Made by a program: the position numbers and the translations under genes. 64,000 nt of DNA from contig NZ_LR134336.1 of assembly GCF_900637025.1 (NCBI RefSeq), positions 1,132,001 to 1,196,000 of the forward strand, read 5' to 3'. The stretch comes from Streptococcus oralis ATCC 35037. GTDB lineage: Bacteria; Bacillota; Bacilli; Lactobacillales; Streptococcaceae. Of the stretch, positions 17,420 to 28,292 are shown piece by piece (the first letter of the stretch is position 1; each line of letters begins with the position of its first letter). The notes under the pieces were generated by a model. That model saw only the letters and a list, made by a program, of their open reading frames with translations, searched no databases and had not been told where the DNA came from.

Positions 17420-17971
17420 CTATAATCCCAAAATTGCTAGTAGTTTCCTCTTTAATGTTAATTTATATTTAAAAGAAGAAATATTTATATTCCCGTTATA
17501 CATATTACTATAAAATGTATACTCCCCAATTTGACCTTGACTTGTCTTCCATTTCATTCTTAAACTAGGTATAGTCTCAGGTAAATTTGTATAAATCAAT
17601 AAGCATGTATAATTTTTTAAATTTTTGACTGTATGTATTTTATCTTGAACGACTAAACAATTACTTTTTGAATCATAGATTAAAGAATAAAATTCTACAA
17701 TTTCAATGTCAACTTCTTTTGGATAAAAAATCAAATGGTTATAATGTTTATCATTTTTATTATGTTTAAACTCATAAACATGATGAAATCTCGTATGTAA
17801 GGAATCAAATTCGATTGGTTTAATTGCCTGAATTTCGATATTATTAATATAGGCCTTATTCTGGAAACTTATTTTTAAAATTACACCTATAAAAGTCGAA
17901 ATCTGTATAATTCGTAATAACCAATCAATATACACCGCCCAGTCTATTTTTAAAAAATAATCAGTGTTCAA
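17420..17971 (-). CDS. orphan hypothetical protein with N-terminal membrane segment
   Basis: A 183-residue protein that I do not recognise. One hydrophobic segment (about 11-33, VYIDWLLRIIQISTFIGVIL) is followed by a beta-rich domain with many Tyr, Asn and Lys, possibly extracytoplasmic. The start is TTG at 17971, inside the last codons of the MazG-like gene (11-base overlap), with GGGAG upstream; this start is weak. Base composition is strikingly AT-rich compared with rimM and the MazG-like gene, suggesting acquisition. It sits in an otherwise conserved translation cluster. Confidence 0.6.
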   Translation of the reverse strand: MNTDYFLKIDWAVYIDWLLRIIQISTFIGVILKISFQNKAYINNIEIQAIKPIEFDSLHTRFHHVYEFKHNKNDKHYNHLIFYPKEVDIEIVEFYSLIYDSKSNCLVVQDKIHTVKNLKNYTCLLIYTNLPETIPSLRMKWKTSQGQIGEYTFYSNMYNGNINISSFKYKLTLKRKLLAILGL

Positions 17972-18305
17972 TATTTCTCAAATCTCCCTTCAAAAAACTC
18001 TCCAAATCTCTTTCATGTTGGTACTTAATGGCTGCTTTTTTATCTTTCTCAAAGATGGCTTTGGTTAGGTCTATGTCATTAATAGCTGCAATTGCGACGG
18101 TGTAATGAATGATATCAACCAGTTCTTTGGCAAGTTCCTCGTTTGAGTCCTGGACACCCTCTTTTCGACCAGAGCGCCCATTCAAGACCTCAGCTACTTC
18201 TCCGACTTCCTCCACTAGTTTGATAAAGAGGCCTTCCTCAGTTCGAGATTGCTGGTAATGTTCGAGTAAGTAAGCTTGTAATTGTCTAAACGTTAAATCC
18301 TTCAT
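17961..18305 (-). CDS. MazG-like nucleotide pyrophosphohydrolase
   Basis: A 114-residue all-alpha NTP pyrophosphatase domain. The family metal-binding pattern is visible as LVEEVGEVAEVL (E-E-x-x-E, near 30-41) and ELAKELVDIIHYTVAIA (E-x-x-D, near 57-73). Such enzymes hydrolyse non-canonical or excess (d)NTPs to monophosphates. A GAGGAGG site precedes the ATG. It lies after the khpA terminator and just ahead of the orphan ORF, with which it overlaps. The substrate is not predictable. Confidence 0.85.
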   Translation of the reverse strand: MKDLTFRQLQAYLLEHYQQSRTEEGLFIKLVEEVGEVAEVLNGRSGRKEGVQDSNEELAKELVDIIHYTVAIAAINDIDLTKAIFEKDKKAAIKYQHERDLESFLKGDLRNIEH

Positions 18306-18319
18306 CTTCTCCTCCTCAC

Positions 18320-18349
18320 AAAAAAGCGAGACATCTGTCCCGCTTTTTT
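18320..18349 (-). terminator. terminator of rpsP-khpA operon
   Basis: GCGGGACA and TGTCTCGC pair (one G-U) between A and T runs on the minus strand, overlapping the khpA stop codon. Confidence 0.85.
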
Positions 18350-18587
18350 ATTTTTCATCGATAACGATTCTTACTTTTTTGTCTTCAGTTGGGACAGAGT
18401 AGACAATCGTTCTTATCGCTGAGATAGTGCGACCCTTACGACCGATAACACGACCGACATCGCTTTGGTCAAGATCCAAGTGATACTCCAAAAACTCTGG
18501 TGTGTCTTTAATCTTGATAGTTAAGGCATCAGGTTGTGAAATCAAAGGTTTCACAATCGCAATAATGAGATTTTCAATCGTATCCAT
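18348..18587 (-). CDS. khpA: KH-domain RNA-binding protein KhpA
   Basis: A 79-residue single KH domain with the invariant loop as [15 protein letters not shown] (near 40-54). In streptococci KhpA pairs with KhpB/EloR and influences cell elongation and division through RNA binding. It follows rpsP by about 20 bases in the same operon, a conserved arrangement. Length is typical. Confidence 0.93.
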   Translation of the reverse strand: MDTIENLIIAIVKPLISQPDALTIKIKDTPEFLEYHLDLDQSDVGRVIGRKGRTISAIRTIVYSVPTEDKKVRIVIDEK

Positions 18588-18606
18588 CTGTCAACCTACT
18601 TTAAAC

Positions 18607-18879
18607 TTATTTTGAGAATTTAGAATCGTGGAATTTTTTCAATACACCTTCTTTTGAAAGGATGTTGCGAACTGTATCTGAAGGTTGAGCTCCATCAGCC
18701 AACCATGCAAGAACGCGGTCTTCTTTCAAAGTTACTTGGTTTTCAGCAACAAGTGGGTTGTAAGTCCCAACTGTTTCGATGAAACGTCCGTCACGTGGTG
18801 AACGTGAGTCTGCTACGTTGATACGGTAGAAAGGTTTTTTCTTAGAACCCATACGAGTCAAACGGATTTTAACTGCCAT
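18607..18879 (-). CDS. rpsP: 30S ribosomal protein S16
   Basis: A 90-residue small-subunit protein, start [20 protein letters not shown], with the S16 pattern [14 protein letters not shown] near 22-35 and LSDG-like [17 protein letters not shown]. First gene of an operon with khpA, transcribed from a strong promoter. Confidence 0.97.
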   Translation of the reverse strand: MAVKIRLTRMGSKKKPFYRINVADSRSPRDGRFIETVGTYNPLVAENQVTLKEDRVLAWLADGAQPSDTVRNILSKEGVLKKFHDSKFSK

Positions 18880-18945
18880 TTTTTAATGTCTCTTTTCTTA
18901 TTTTTTTATTTCGGTGAAATAGCTGAGCTATTTAGCACATGTTCT

Positions 18946-18973
18946 ATTATAGCAGATTTCTGACAGGTGTCAA
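18946..18973 (-). promoter_or_regulatory. rpsP promoter
   Basis: Consensus TTGACA (complement of 18968-18973), a 16-base spacer and TATAAT (complement of 18946-18951), about 66 bases before rpsP. Confidence 0.85.
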
Positions 18974-19038
18974 GAAAAAAACTTGACAGAGTTTTATTTT
19001 TTTTTACTACTAGAAATTTTTAGTAAAATCTTTTACAT

Positions 19039-19067
19039 TTGAAATCAAGCTCCTTTTAAGGTACAAT
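19039..19067 (+). promoter_or_regulatory. slrA promoter
   Basis: TTGAAA (19039-19044), a 17-base spacer and TACAAT (19062-19067), 29 bases before slrA. It is divergent from the rpsP promoter. Confidence 0.7.
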
Positions 19068-19096
19068 GGTAGAAATGAATTTTTGAGAGGTTAACA

Positions 19097-19903
19097 ATGA
19101 AAAAACTAGCAACCCTTCTTTTGCTATCAACTGTAGCCCTTGCTGGATGTACTAGTATCCAACGTGGTCTCCGTGGTGATGAATATGTCGACTCTAGTAT
19201 CTCTGCTGAAGAAAGCTCAAAAGCAGCTGCTCAGGCTGCCAAAGATTTAAATGACGCATTGACCAATGAAAATGCCAACTTCCCTCAACTTTCTAAGGAA
19301 GTTGCCGAAGATGAAGCCGAGGTCATTTTACATACAAATCAAGGCGATATCCGCATCAAACTCTTTCCAAAACTAGCACCACTAGCAGTTGAAAACTTCC
19401 TTACTCACGCTAAAGAAGGCTACTATAACGGCATCACCTTCCACCGTGTCATCGATGGCTTTATGGTCCAAACTGGAGATCCTAAGGGAGATGGTACAGG
19501 GGGCCAATCTATATGGCATGATAAGGATAAAACAAAGGACAAGGGAACTGGTTTTAAAAATGAAATCTCTCCTTACCTATACAATATCCGAGGAGCCCTT
19601 GCTATGGCTAACACTGGTCAACCAAACACCAACGGTAGCCAGTTCTTCATCAACCAAAACTCAACAGATATTTCAGCTAAACTTCCTACTAGCAAGTATC
19701 CAAAGAAAATCATCGAAGCCTATAAAGAAGGTGGAAATCCAAGTCTAGACGGCAAACACCCTGTCTTTGGTCAAGTCATCGATGGCATGGATGTTGTTGA
19801 CAAGATTGCCAAAGCTGAAAAAGATGAGAAAGACAAACCAACATCTGCTATCACCATTGATAGTATTGAAGTGGTGAAAGACTACGACTTCAGTAAAAAA
19901 TAA
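19097..19903 (+). CDS. slrA: cyclophilin-type peptidyl-prolyl isomerase lipoprotein SlrA
   Basis: A 268-residue surface lipoprotein. The signal peptide ends in the lipobox LAGC (Cys18), so it should be diacylglyceryl-modified and membrane-anchored. A short Ala/Glu-rich linker leads to a cyclophilin domain (about 75-265) with the active-site pattern [15 protein letters not shown] and the segment [17 protein letters not shown]. It helps fold exported proteins; pneumococcal SlrA contributes to colonisation. An AGAGG site precedes the ATG. The zinc-ribbon gene follows by 27 bases and is probably cotranscribed. Confidence 0.93.
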   Translation: MKKLATLLLLSTVALAGCTSIQRGLRGDEYVDSSISAEESSKAAAQAAKDLNDALTNENANFPQLSKEVAEDEAEVILHTNQGDIRIKLFPKLAPLAVENFLTHAKEGYYNGITFHRVIDGFMVQTGDPKGDGTGGQSIWHDKDKTKDKGTGFKNEISPYLYNIRGALAMANTGQPNTNGSQFFINQNSTDISAKLPTSKYPKKIIEAYKEGGNPSLDGKHPVFGQVIDGMDVVDKIAKAEKDEKDKPTSAITIDSIEVVKDYDFSKK

Positions 19904-19930
19904 GCCATCAACAGATAAGGAGACGATGAC

Positions 19931-20170
19931 ATGATTTTATTTTGGGGTTCTAAAGGTTATCAGAAAGATTTGGGACATACGCAAACTGCGATCGAATGTG
20001 GTCACTGTAACAATGTCGACACTTGGGAGATCGTAGAAACTGGACGCAAATTTACCCTCTACTGGATTCCACTTTTTCCTTATGGTAAAAGTTACTTCGT
20101 TTCTTGTCCGATTTGCCACTATGGTAAAGAAATTGAGAAATCTGAAGTTGAAAACTATTTAAATTACTAG
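19931..20170 (+). CDS. small zinc-ribbon protein
   Basis: A 79-residue protein with two Cys pairs, CGHCNN (near 24-29) and CPICHYG (near 60-66), forming a likely zinc ribbon, separated by an aromatic stretch (FTLYWIPLFPYGKSYFV). Similar small proteins are widespread in Firmicutes and uncharacterised. It probably shares the slrA transcript, though no functional link with SlrA is evident. An AAGGAGA site lies upstream. Confidence 0.8.
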   Translation: MILFWGSKGYQKDLGHTQTAIECGHCNNVDTWEIVETGRKFTLYWIPLFPYGKSYFVSCPICHYGKEIEKSEVENYLNY

Positions 20171-20172
20171 TC

Positions 20173-20207
20173 AAAAAAGCCAAGTCATTTCGATTTGGCT
20201 TTTTTTC
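20173..20207. terminator. bidirectional terminator
   Basis: AGCCAA and TTGGCT arms, extended by imperfect pairs, are flanked by A and T runs between the convergent zinc-ribbon and ABC-F genes. Confidence 0.8.
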
Positions 20208-20212
20208 TGCTT

Positions 20213-21754
20213 TTAAGTTAGCTTGTTAAAGTCCCAGATTTGGTCCATCCAGCCTTCATAAAAGTCTGGTTCGTGGCAAACCATAAGGATAGATCCCTTG
20301 TATTCTTTGAGAGCGCGTTTGAGTTCATCCTTGGCATCTACATCCAAGTGGTTGGTCGGCTCGTCCAGCACTAAGACGTTATTTTCACGGTTCATCAAGA
20401 GACAGAAACGCACCTTAGCTTGTTCCCCACCTGACAAGACCTGAATTTGACTTTCAATGTGCTTGGTCGTCAAACCACAACGAGCAAGGGCTGCACGGAC
20501 TTCTGCTTGATTAAGGGCAGGAAAGGCATTCCAGACAGCCTCTAGTGGTGTTTGACGATTGCCACCTTCTACTTCCTGTTCAAAGTAACCAAGTTCTAGG
20601 TAATCCCCTCGTTCAACTTCTCCAGCGATGGGAGGAATAATTCCCAAGAGAGACTTCAAGAGGGTTGTTTTCCCGATACCATTGGCTCCAATAATGGCAA
20701 CCTTTTGATTGCGTTCAAAGGTGAGGTTTAAAGGCTTGGTAAGGGGACGGTCATAACCAATCTGCAAGTCCTTGGCTTGGAAGATAAAGCGCCCAGGTGT
20801 ACGAGCTGGCTTGAAATCAAAGGACGGTTTTGGCTTCTCACTTTGCAGTTCGATAATGTCCATCTTGTCCAGTTTCTTTTGACGGGACATGGCCATATTA
20901 CGCGTTGCGACACGCGCTTTGTTTCGAGCCACGAAATCCTTGAGGTCTGCAATCTCTTTCTGTTGACGTTCATAGGCCGCTTCTAGCTGAGATTTCTTCA
21001 TAGCATAGACTTCTTGGAACTGGTAGTAGTCACCAGAATAGCGAGTCAATTGTTGATTTTCCACATGGTAGACGATATTGATCACGTCGTTGAGGAAAGG
21101 AATATCATGCGAAATAAGGACAAAAGCATTCTCATAGTTTTGGAGATAGCGTTTGAGCCAGTCAATGTGTTCAGCATCCAAGTAGTTGGTTGGTTCGTCC
21201 AGTAACAAGATATCAGGCTTTTCAAGGAGGAGTTTAGCCAAGAGGACCTTGGTTCTTTGTCCACCTGACAAGGCTGTTACGTCTGTATCCATACCATAGT
21301 CCATGACACCGAGAGCACGCGCTACTTCATCAATCTTAGCATCCAAGGTATAGAAATCTCGACTCTCCAAACGGTCTTGGAGTTCGCCAACTTCTTCCAT
21401 TAGCGCGTCAATATCTGCTCCGTCTTCTGCCATTTCCATATAGAGGTCATTGATACGAGCTTCTGCTTTAAATAGCTCATCAAAGGCTGTACGCAAGACA
21501 TCACGCACGGTTTGACCTTCCTTTAGCACAGCGTGCTGATCCAGATAGCCAGCAGTCACATATTTGGACCACTCCACCTTCCCTTCATCTGGCAACATCT
21601 TACCTGTCACGATGCTCATAAAGGTTGATTTTCCTTCACCATTGGCACCGACTAAGCCGATATGCTCACCCTTGAGGAGACGGAAAGACACATCTTCAAA
21701 AATTGCACGGTCACCAAAACCGTGACTTAAATTTTTAACTTCTAAAATACTCAT
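20213..21754 (-). CDS. ABC-F family ATPase (YkpA/YbiT-like)
   Basis: A 513-residue soluble protein with two tandem ABC domains and no membrane segments. Walker A motifs are GANGEGKST (near 35-43) and GANGIGKTT (near 351-359); signatures are LSGGQRTK and LSGGEQAK, each with LLLDEPT/LVLDEPT and a following His. A charged linker (about 240-320) joins them, as in ABC-F proteins that act at the ribosomal E site. Antibiotic-resistance members usually have a longer linker, so a housekeeping translation factor is more likely. It is the last gene of an rlmN-vanZ-abcF operon with 1-base gaps. Confidence 0.92.
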   Translation of the reverse strand: MSILEVKNLSHGFGDRAIFEDVSFRLLKGEHIGLVGANGEGKSTFMSIVTGKMLPDEGKVEWSKYVTAGYLDQHAVLKEGQTVRDVLRTAFDELFKAEARINDLYMEMAEDGADIDALMEEVGELQDRLESRDFYTLDAKIDEVARALGVMDYGMDTDVTALSGGQRTKVLLAKLLLEKPDILLLDEPTNYLDAEHIDWLKRYLQNYENAFVLISHDIPFLNDVINIVYHVENQQLTRYSGDYYQFQEVYAMKKSQLEAAYERQQKEIADLKDFVARNKARVATRNMAMSRQKKLDKMDIIELQSEKPKPSFDFKPARTPGRFIFQAKDLQIGYDRPLTKPLNLTFERNQKVAIIGANGIGKTTLLKSLLGIIPPIAGEVERGDYLELGYFEQEVEGGNRQTPLEAVWNAFPALNQAEVRAALARCGLTTKHIESQIQVLSGGEQAKVRFCLLMNRENNVLVLDEPTNHLDVDAKDELKRALKEYKGSILMVCHEPDFYEGWMDQIWDFNKLT

Positions 21755-21755
21755 T

Positions 21756-22235
21756 CTAATTCCTTATCTTATTTTTATGCAGTCCTTTATAGAGGAGCCA
21801 AGCCAGATAGCCTCCCAAGGTATTGGTCCACAAATCATCAATCTCAAAGACGCGATTAAAGTCGAAGAAAAAATCTAAAACTAGTTGTGTACACTCGATT
21901 CCTAGACTCAGAAGAAAACTGAGAAGGATGATTTTTTTCGTTTGCCGCAAGTTTGGACAGAGATAGATCAGTTGAAAAACCAAAGGAAATAGCAAGAAGA
22001 CATTTAAAATGTTCTGCAAAAAGATCCAAATAACTTGTCCCAAACTAGTCACTTCACCTAGATTCCAAAGGGAGTTTAAGGGAGTTAAAAGAAAAACCAG
22101 GCGTCCAAAAGTTTGAATACCTGGAGTTTCCACTCCTGTAGGAAGTTGAGGCTGGGGAGTAAAACAAAAACAGACAATGCATAGACTGTAAACAGCCACT
22201 CCCAATCTTAAGATTAATTCTCTTTTTTTAGTCAT
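21756..22235 (-). CDS. VanZ-like family membrane protein
   Basis: A 159-residue protein with four to five hydrophobic helices and the VanZ-like features GIECTQLVLDFFFDFNRVFEIDDLWTNTLGG near the C-terminus (Glu-Cys-x-Gln, then Asp-D-x-x-x-N-x-x-G). VanZ of Tn1546 gives teicoplanin resistance, but chromosomal relatives have no established role. It sits between rlmN and the ABC-F gene with 1-base gaps on either side, implying coupled expression. Confidence 0.85.
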   Translation of the reverse strand: MTKKRELILRLGVAVYSLCIVCFCFTPQPQLPTGVETPGIQTFGRLVFLLTPLNSLWNLGEVTSLGQVIWIFLQNILNVFLLFPLVFQLIYLCPNLRQTKKIILLSFLLSLGIECTQLVLDFFFDFNRVFEIDDLWTNTLGGYLAWLLYKGLHKNKIRN

Positions 22236-22236
22236 T

Positions 22237-23322
22237 TTATGGATTTACCGCTGCGACTGCCTTCTGGCGATCACGTTTCATTGTATTAGAGCGTAATTGT
22301 CCACAAGCTGCATCAATATCTGTACCATGCTCTTGACGGACAACACAGTTGACCCCTTTTTTCTTGAGGGTATCGTAGAAGGCCATCACGCGCTCTTTAG
22401 GACTACGGCTATATTGGTCATGCTCACTAACAGGGTTATAAGGAATCAAGTTTACATAAGACAATTTCTTGATGTTCTTGAGCAACTCCGCCAACTCCAA
22501 GGCTTGTTCTACACCATCGTTGACTTCATTGAGCATGATGTATTCAAAGGTCACACGGCGATTGGTTGTTTCAATATAGTACTCAATAGCAGCAAAGAGT
22601 TTTTCAATCGGAAAGGCACGGTTAATCTTCATGATGCTTGAACGCAATTCATTATTGGGTGCGTGAAGGGAAACAGCCAGATTAACCTGTACGCCTTCAT
22701 TAGCAAAGTCACGAATTTTATGGGCCAAACCTGAAGTTGAAACTGTGATGTGACGAGCACCGATTGCCATCCCCTTGTCATCATTGATGGTACGGACAAA
22801 ATTCAAAACATTGTTGTAGTTATCAAATGGTTCACCAATTCCCATGACAACGATATGACTGACACGCTCGTCCTGACCACGTTCATCAAAGTATTTCTGA
22901 ACTAGCATGATCTGCGCTACGATTTCCCCGTTATTGAGGTCACGTTGCTTCTTGATCAAGCCTGATGCACAGAAGGTACAACCAATATTACAGCCAACCT
23001 GAGTGGTCACACAGACTGACAAACCGTAGTGTTGACGCATGAGTACTGTCTCAATCAACATGCCATCTGGCAACTCGAAAAGATACTTAACAGTACCGTC
23101 AGCTGACTCTTGTACAATCCGTTGTTTCAAAGGATTTACCACAAACTGGTCATTGAGCTTAGCAATCAAATCCTTGGAAAGGTTGGTCATTTCTTCAAAT
23201 GACTGGACACGTTTACGGTAAAGCCATTCCCAGATTTGATCTGCTCGGAATTTCTTTTCTCCTTGTTCTAATACCCATTCTTGCATGGTTTGACGTGTTA
23301 AACTATAAATAGACGGTTTCAT
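22237..23322 (-). CDS. rlmN: 23S rRNA (A2503-C2)/tRNA (A37-C2) methyltransferase RlmN
   Basis: Radical-SAM enzyme that methylates C2 of A2503 in 23S rRNA and A37 of some tRNAs. The 361-residue protein carries the 4Fe-4S motif C-N-I-G-C-T-F-C (near 115-122), [12 protein letters not shown] (SAM-binding GGE region), and the C-terminal Cys in [16 protein letters not shown]. It is first of three tightly packed genes. Length is normal, and no Cfr-like features are seen. Confidence 0.96.
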   Translation of the reverse strand: MKPSIYSLTRQTMQEWVLEQGEKKFRADQIWEWLYRKRVQSFEEMTNLSKDLIAKLNDQFVVNPLKQRIVQESADGTVKYLFELPDGMLIETVLMRQHYGLSVCVTTQVGCNIGCTFCASGLIKKQRDLNNGEIVAQIMLVQKYFDERGQDERVSHIVVMGIGEPFDNYNNVLNFVRTINDDKGMAIGARHITVSTSGLAHKIRDFANEGVQVNLAVSLHAPNNELRSSIMKINRAFPIEKLFAAIEYYIETTNRRVTFEYIMLNEVNDGVEQALELAELLKNIKKLSYVNLIPYNPVSEHDQYSRSPKERVMAFYDTLKKKGVNCVVRQEHGTDIDAACGQLRSNTMKRDRQKAVAAVNP

Positions 23323-23342
23323 CTCTTCTCCTTATTCTCTAT

Positions 23343-23873
23343 CTATTTCTGACGAATGACAAAATGGCGCTGTCCCTTGTCCTCTTTCTGAGACTTTTGG
23401 TCCTTATGACGACGTCTATTTCGCTTATCGGCATTTGGTTTTCTCTTATTTTGCGAAGGTTTCTTGCCTCTTCTAGGAAGGTTTTCCTCCTCTTTTTTAC
23501 GCATTTTTTTGTCAAATGAAGCCCGTTTCGGTGCTTGATTTTCTAGAACAAAATAGGCACAACCATAACTACAGTACTCTAAAAGATAGTCCTGTAAGCG
23601 ACTGATCTTTTCAATTTTTTCCTCTGTTCGATCGTCTTTGTAAAAACCACGTAGGCGGAGCTGTTCATTACTCCAGTCCCCCACGACATAATCAAATTTG
23701 GTCAACACTTCTGAGAAGCGTTGATTAAAGACTGTCACATCGAAAGCATCCTTGATATTTTCAACCAAGGTAAAAGCAATTCCTTCAGTCTCAACCTTAT
23801 CCCCATTTACATGAAATTCTGGGCCAGGAAACTTGTTATAGTTGTATAATTCAGGTGCAATTTCTTTACGCAT
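23343..23873 (-). CDS. YutD-like (DUF1027) protein
   Basis: A 176-residue cytosolic protein. The first ~105 residues form the conserved YutD/DUF1027 domain (VVGDWSNEQLRLRGFYKDD, then YCSYGCAYFVLEN), and the rest is a highly basic low-complexity tail (Lys/Arg-rich, about 120-176) that suggests nucleic-acid contact. The function is not established. It is next to rlmN on the same strand, as in pneumococcus from memory. Confidence 0.82.
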   Translation of the reverse strand: MRKEIAPELYNYNKFPGPEFHVNGDKVETEGIAFTLVENIKDAFDVTVFNQRFSEVLTKFDYVVGDWSNEQLRLRGFYKDDRTEEKIEKISRLQDYLLEYCSYGCAYFVLENQAPKRASFDKKMRKKEEENLPRRGKKPSQNKRKPNADKRNRRRHKDQKSQKEDKGQRHFVIRQK

Positions 23874-23950
23874 AGTCTTCCTTTTCCACGATTACTTAAC
23901 ACTCTATTTTACCATATTTTCTACAAGTTGGCACGAATATCCTGAAAATG

Positions 23951-23979
23951 AAAAAAGTCTGACGATTCTGTCAGACTTC
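23951..23979 (-). terminator. sodA terminator
   Basis: AAGTCTGAC and GTCAGACTT pair around a six-base loop, followed by a T run on the minus strand. Confidence 0.85.
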
Positions 23980-24028
23980 TGCTTTATAACCTTAAAAAGA
24001 GAAGAACAATTCTTCCCTCCATATTTTA

Positions 24029-24634
24029 TTATTTAGCTGCTGCGTAAAGTTCGTCTACCTTGTTCCAGTTAATCACTGAGAAGAAAGCTTTGATGTAGTC
24101 AGGACGCACGTTGCGGTATTTCACGTAGTAAGCATGTTCCCAAACGTCCAAGCCCAAGATTGGTTTTTTACCTTCTGAGATTGGTGTATCTTGGTTTGCT
24201 GTTGAAGTCACTTCAAGCTTCCCTTCTTTGTTAACAACCAACCAAGCCCAGCCAGAACCAAAGCGAGTTGTAGCTGCTGCTGTAAAGGCTGCTTGGAACT
24301 CTTCAAATGAACCAAATGTTGCATCGATTGCTGCTGCAAGTTCTGCTGAAGGAGCTGTTTTTTCTGGAGTCATCAATTCCCAGAAAAGAGCGTGGTTCAA
24401 GTGTCCACCACCATTGTTGATAAGCGCTTGGCGGATATCAGCTGGGATAGAATCTACATCAGCAAGCAAAGCTTCAAGGTCTTCACCAATTTCAGGGTGT
24501 TTTTCAAGAGCAGCATTCGCATTGTTAACGTAGGCTTGATGATGCTTGTCATGGTGCAAGTGCATTGTTTCTGCATCGATGTATGGTTCCAAAGCGTCGT
24601 ATGCGTATGGAAGGTCTGGTAAGATAATAGCCAT
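24029..24634 (-). CDS. sodA: manganese superoxide dismutase
   Basis: Converts superoxide to peroxide and oxygen in the cytosol. The 201-residue protein has metal ligands visible in [10 protein letters not shown] (His27 region), HLNHALFWE (His~81), and [11 protein letters not shown] (Asp and His, near 163-173). Streptococcal enzymes of this clade use Mn or are cambialistic. It is monocistronic with its own terminator. A small inverted repeat (ATGAT-N6-ATCAT) lies about 30-50 bases upstream. Confidence 0.96.
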   Translation of the reverse strand: MAIILPDLPYAYDALEPYIDAETMHLHHDKHHQAYVNNANAALEKHPEIGEDLEALLADVDSIPADIRQALINNGGGHLNHALFWELMTPEKTAPSAELAAAIDATFGSFEEFQAAFTAAATTRFGSGWAWLVVNKEGKLEVTSTANQDTPISEGKKPILGLDVWEHAYYVKYRNVRPDYIKAFFSVINWNKVDELYAAAK

Positions 24635-24703
24635 CTGTAATACCTCTTTTTCTTTCTATATGAAAATGATAACGCAATCATCCTCTTTTTTCAAGTTTTT
24701 TGC

Positions 24704-25741
24704 TCAATTTGCCTCTGTCGCAATCTGCAAGAGCGCCTTTTCAAACAAGTAACTTTTTTCATAGACACCTGTTTTAATCTGGTAGTCTGTTTCAATCAAA
24801 TAAGAAATCGCTCGCTTGAGAAAGGCCAAGGAAATCCCTCTCGAATCTCTCAATGCGAACTTGATTTGATAAGGATTAGGATTGCGTCCCAAATAAGTCC
24901 CCAGACTGCTTACAATCTGCGATTCCGACTGACCAGTCTCTGATAAAATCTTCACTTGGGTAAAGGTTCGAAACTGTCCTAACATGACAGCTATGAGCTT
25001 GATCTCATCCTCCCCTTGCAAGGTCAAATCTCTAACCAAGTCACGGGCCTGGTCGATCTTTTTGCCCAAGATAAGCTGAGTCAAATCAAAAATATTGTCC
25101 TGCAAAGTCTTTGGAATAGCCTCGACAATATCCTTCTCCTCTATCATGCCATCTGACTTATAAGACTGTAAAAAGAGGAGATTTTTCTGGATTTCGCTAA
25201 ACTGAAAACCAGACTTGATGAGTAGATTTTCAAAAGACTTTTCCGCAAACTGCAAACCTTGTTTTTGGCTCCATTTTTGGAAATATTGGCGGAGTTCTTG
25301 TTCCTTGGGTTCAATAGCATCAAAAACAGTCGCATCTCGTTTGAGCAATTTGACCAACCGTCTTTTACTATCCAACTTTCCTTCCGCAAAAATCAACAAC
25401 TTGGTTGTTGGCGAAGGGTTATCAAGGTATGCCTCAAATGACTTGAGCTCATCATCTGTTAAAAAACGTTTCTTGGCTGTTGTGATATCGACAAAATGGT
25501 CTAATATCACGATTTTCTCATCCGCAAAGAAAGGGAGACTGACCAACTCCAACTCTAAGTCTTTATAAGCCACTTCTTTCATATCAAAGTAAGCAAAATT
25601 GAGATCAGCTGGATCATAACCAATCTGCTTCAACACTTGACTCTTCATAACTTCAAACTGACCCTGGTCTGTCCCTGTAAATAGATTCAAGCTAGATAGA
25701 TTTGATAACGTCAACTTCTGACTGTCTTCAATGGCTAGCAT
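24704..25741 (-). CDS. holA: DNA polymerase III subunit delta
   Basis: Clamp-loader subunit that opens the sliding clamp. The 345-residue protein fits the HolA family: N-terminal degenerate ATPase-like domain (LNLFTGTDQGQFEVMK), middle DNIFDLTQLILGKKIDQARDLVRDL, and helical collar domain ending in YEKSYLFEKALLQIA. An AAGGAGAG site precedes the ATG. It is upstream of sodA on the same strand. Confidence 0.92.
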   Translation of the reverse strand: MLAIEDSQKLTLSNLSSLNLFTGTDQGQFEVMKSQVLKQIGYDPADLNFAYFDMKEVAYKDLELELVSLPFFADEKIVILDHFVDITTAKKRFLTDDELKSFEAYLDNPSPTTKLLIFAEGKLDSKRRLVKLLKRDATVFDAIEPKEQELRQYFQKWSQKQGLQFAEKSFENLLIKSGFQFSEIQKNLLFLQSYKSDGMIEEKDIVEAIPKTLQDNIFDLTQLILGKKIDQARDLVRDLTLQGEDEIKLIAVMLGQFRTFTQVKILSETGQSESQIVSSLGTYLGRNPNPYQIKFALRDSRGISLAFLKRAISYLIETDYQIKTGVYEKSYLFEKALLQIATEAN

Positions 25742-25773
25742 CTTCTCTCCTTTCTTCTGATTTTTCGATTTAA

Positions 25774-26709
25774 TTAGTCAATATAGCGCAATTTCCCACG
25801 GAAATCTTCTAGTCTCTCGTACCCTTTTTCCTCCATAATAGCTTTCAGTTCATTGGTAATGCGTTCAAAAGCACCTACGCCTTCTTTGTGAAGAGTAGTT
25901 CCTACTTGCACCATACTCGCACCGCAGAGGATGTGTTCAAAGGCATCACGACCTGTCAAGACGCCACCCGTTCCGATGATTTGGATTTGCGGATTGAGAC
26001 GTTGGTAAAAGGCGTGCACATTAGCAAGAGCGGTCGGTTTGATATACTCTCCACCAATGCCACCAAAACCATTTTTAGGACGAATCACGACCGACTCGTC
26101 TTCTATATAAAGGCCGTTTCCGATAGAGTTAACACAGTTAACAAACTTGAGCGGGTATTTGTTGAAAATAGCTGCCGCTTGATCAAAGTGAACAATATCA
26201 AAATATGGTGGCAATTTGATTCCAAGAGGTTTGGTAAAGTAGGCAAATACTTCTGCCAAGATACAATCTGTTGTCTCAAAATCATAAGCAATCTGAGGTT
26301 TTCCTGGAACATTTGGACAAGAGAGATTAAGCTCTGTCAGTCCTTTGAATTCACTCTCTTGCACTTTTTTCAAGATGGTATGTGTTTCTTCTGGAGACAT
26401 GCCAACTAGAGATAGGAAGAAAGTTCGGTTTGGCTCTTTTTCCTGCAAGTCCAAAAGATAGTTCAAATAGTAGTCTAAGCCATTATTTGGTAAGCCCATG
26501 GAGTTGATAGAACCAAGTGGAACATCCTGGTATCGTGGCTCAGGATTGCCCTGACGAAAGTCCAAGGTCGCAGTCTTCGTAACAAAAGTACCCGCCGCTG
26601 AGTTTTTGACTCCTTCAAGCTCTTCTATCGTCATACAAGCCACACCCGCAGCATTCATCAAGCAATTGTCAAACTCAAAGCCAGCTATTTGTGTTTTCGT
26701 TGATACCAT
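25774..26709 (-). CDS. pyrD: dihydroorotate oxidase, class 1A (fumarate-dependent)
   Basis: Cytosolic FMN enzyme that oxidises dihydroorotate to orotate in pyrimidine synthesis. The 311-residue protein shows NAAGVACMT near the N-terminus, [28 protein letters not shown] with the catalytic Cys in the class 1A position, KLPPYFD and [26 protein letters not shown]. No PyrK partner is adjacent, as expected for class 1A. It has a GGAGG site and an extended -10 upstream. Confidence 0.95.
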   Translation of the reverse strand: MVSTKTQIAGFEFDNCLMNAAGVACMTIEELEGVKNSAAGTFVTKTATLDFRQGNPEPRYQDVPLGSINSMGLPNNGLDYYLNYLLDLQEKEPNRTFFLSLVGMSPEETHTILKKVQESEFKGLTELNLSCPNVPGKPQIAYDFETTDCILAEVFAYFTKPLGIKLPPYFDIVHFDQAAAIFNKYPLKFVNCVNSIGNGLYIEDESVVIRPKNGFGGIGGEYIKPTALANVHAFYQRLNPQIQIIGTGGVLTGRDAFEHILCGASMVQVGTTLHKEGVGAFERITNELKAIMEEKGYERLEDFRGKLRYID

Positions 26710-26743
26710 GATTCTGATCCTCCAGATTCCTTTTATTTCTAAT

Positions 26744-26749
26744 ATTATA
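26744..26749 (-). promoter_or_regulatory. pyrD extended -10
   Basis: Minus-strand TGGTATAAT forms an extended -10 about 35 bases before the start. I see no clear -35 and no attenuator-like hairpin. Confidence 0.5.
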
Positions 26750-26827
26750 CCATACTTTAAGATTTTCTCTTTGAGAAACTAATTTCTATATAAAACGTTC
26801 GGTTTTGTAAATTGAAAGAATTTTTAG

Positions 26828-28261
<1,434 letters not shown>

Positions 28262-28292
28262 TTAGTCGATACATCCTATCGGAGGACAATTG

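Noticed and set aside
20213..21754. ABC-F protein as an antibiotic-resistance determinant
   Set aside because: The short linker and operon with rlmN point to a housekeeping ABC-F; no resistance-type features were seen.
21756..22235. VanZ-like gene as part of a glycopeptide-resistance cluster
   Set aside because: No van ligase, dehydrogenase, dipeptidase or two-component genes are nearby; VanZ-like membrane proteins are common in chromosomes.
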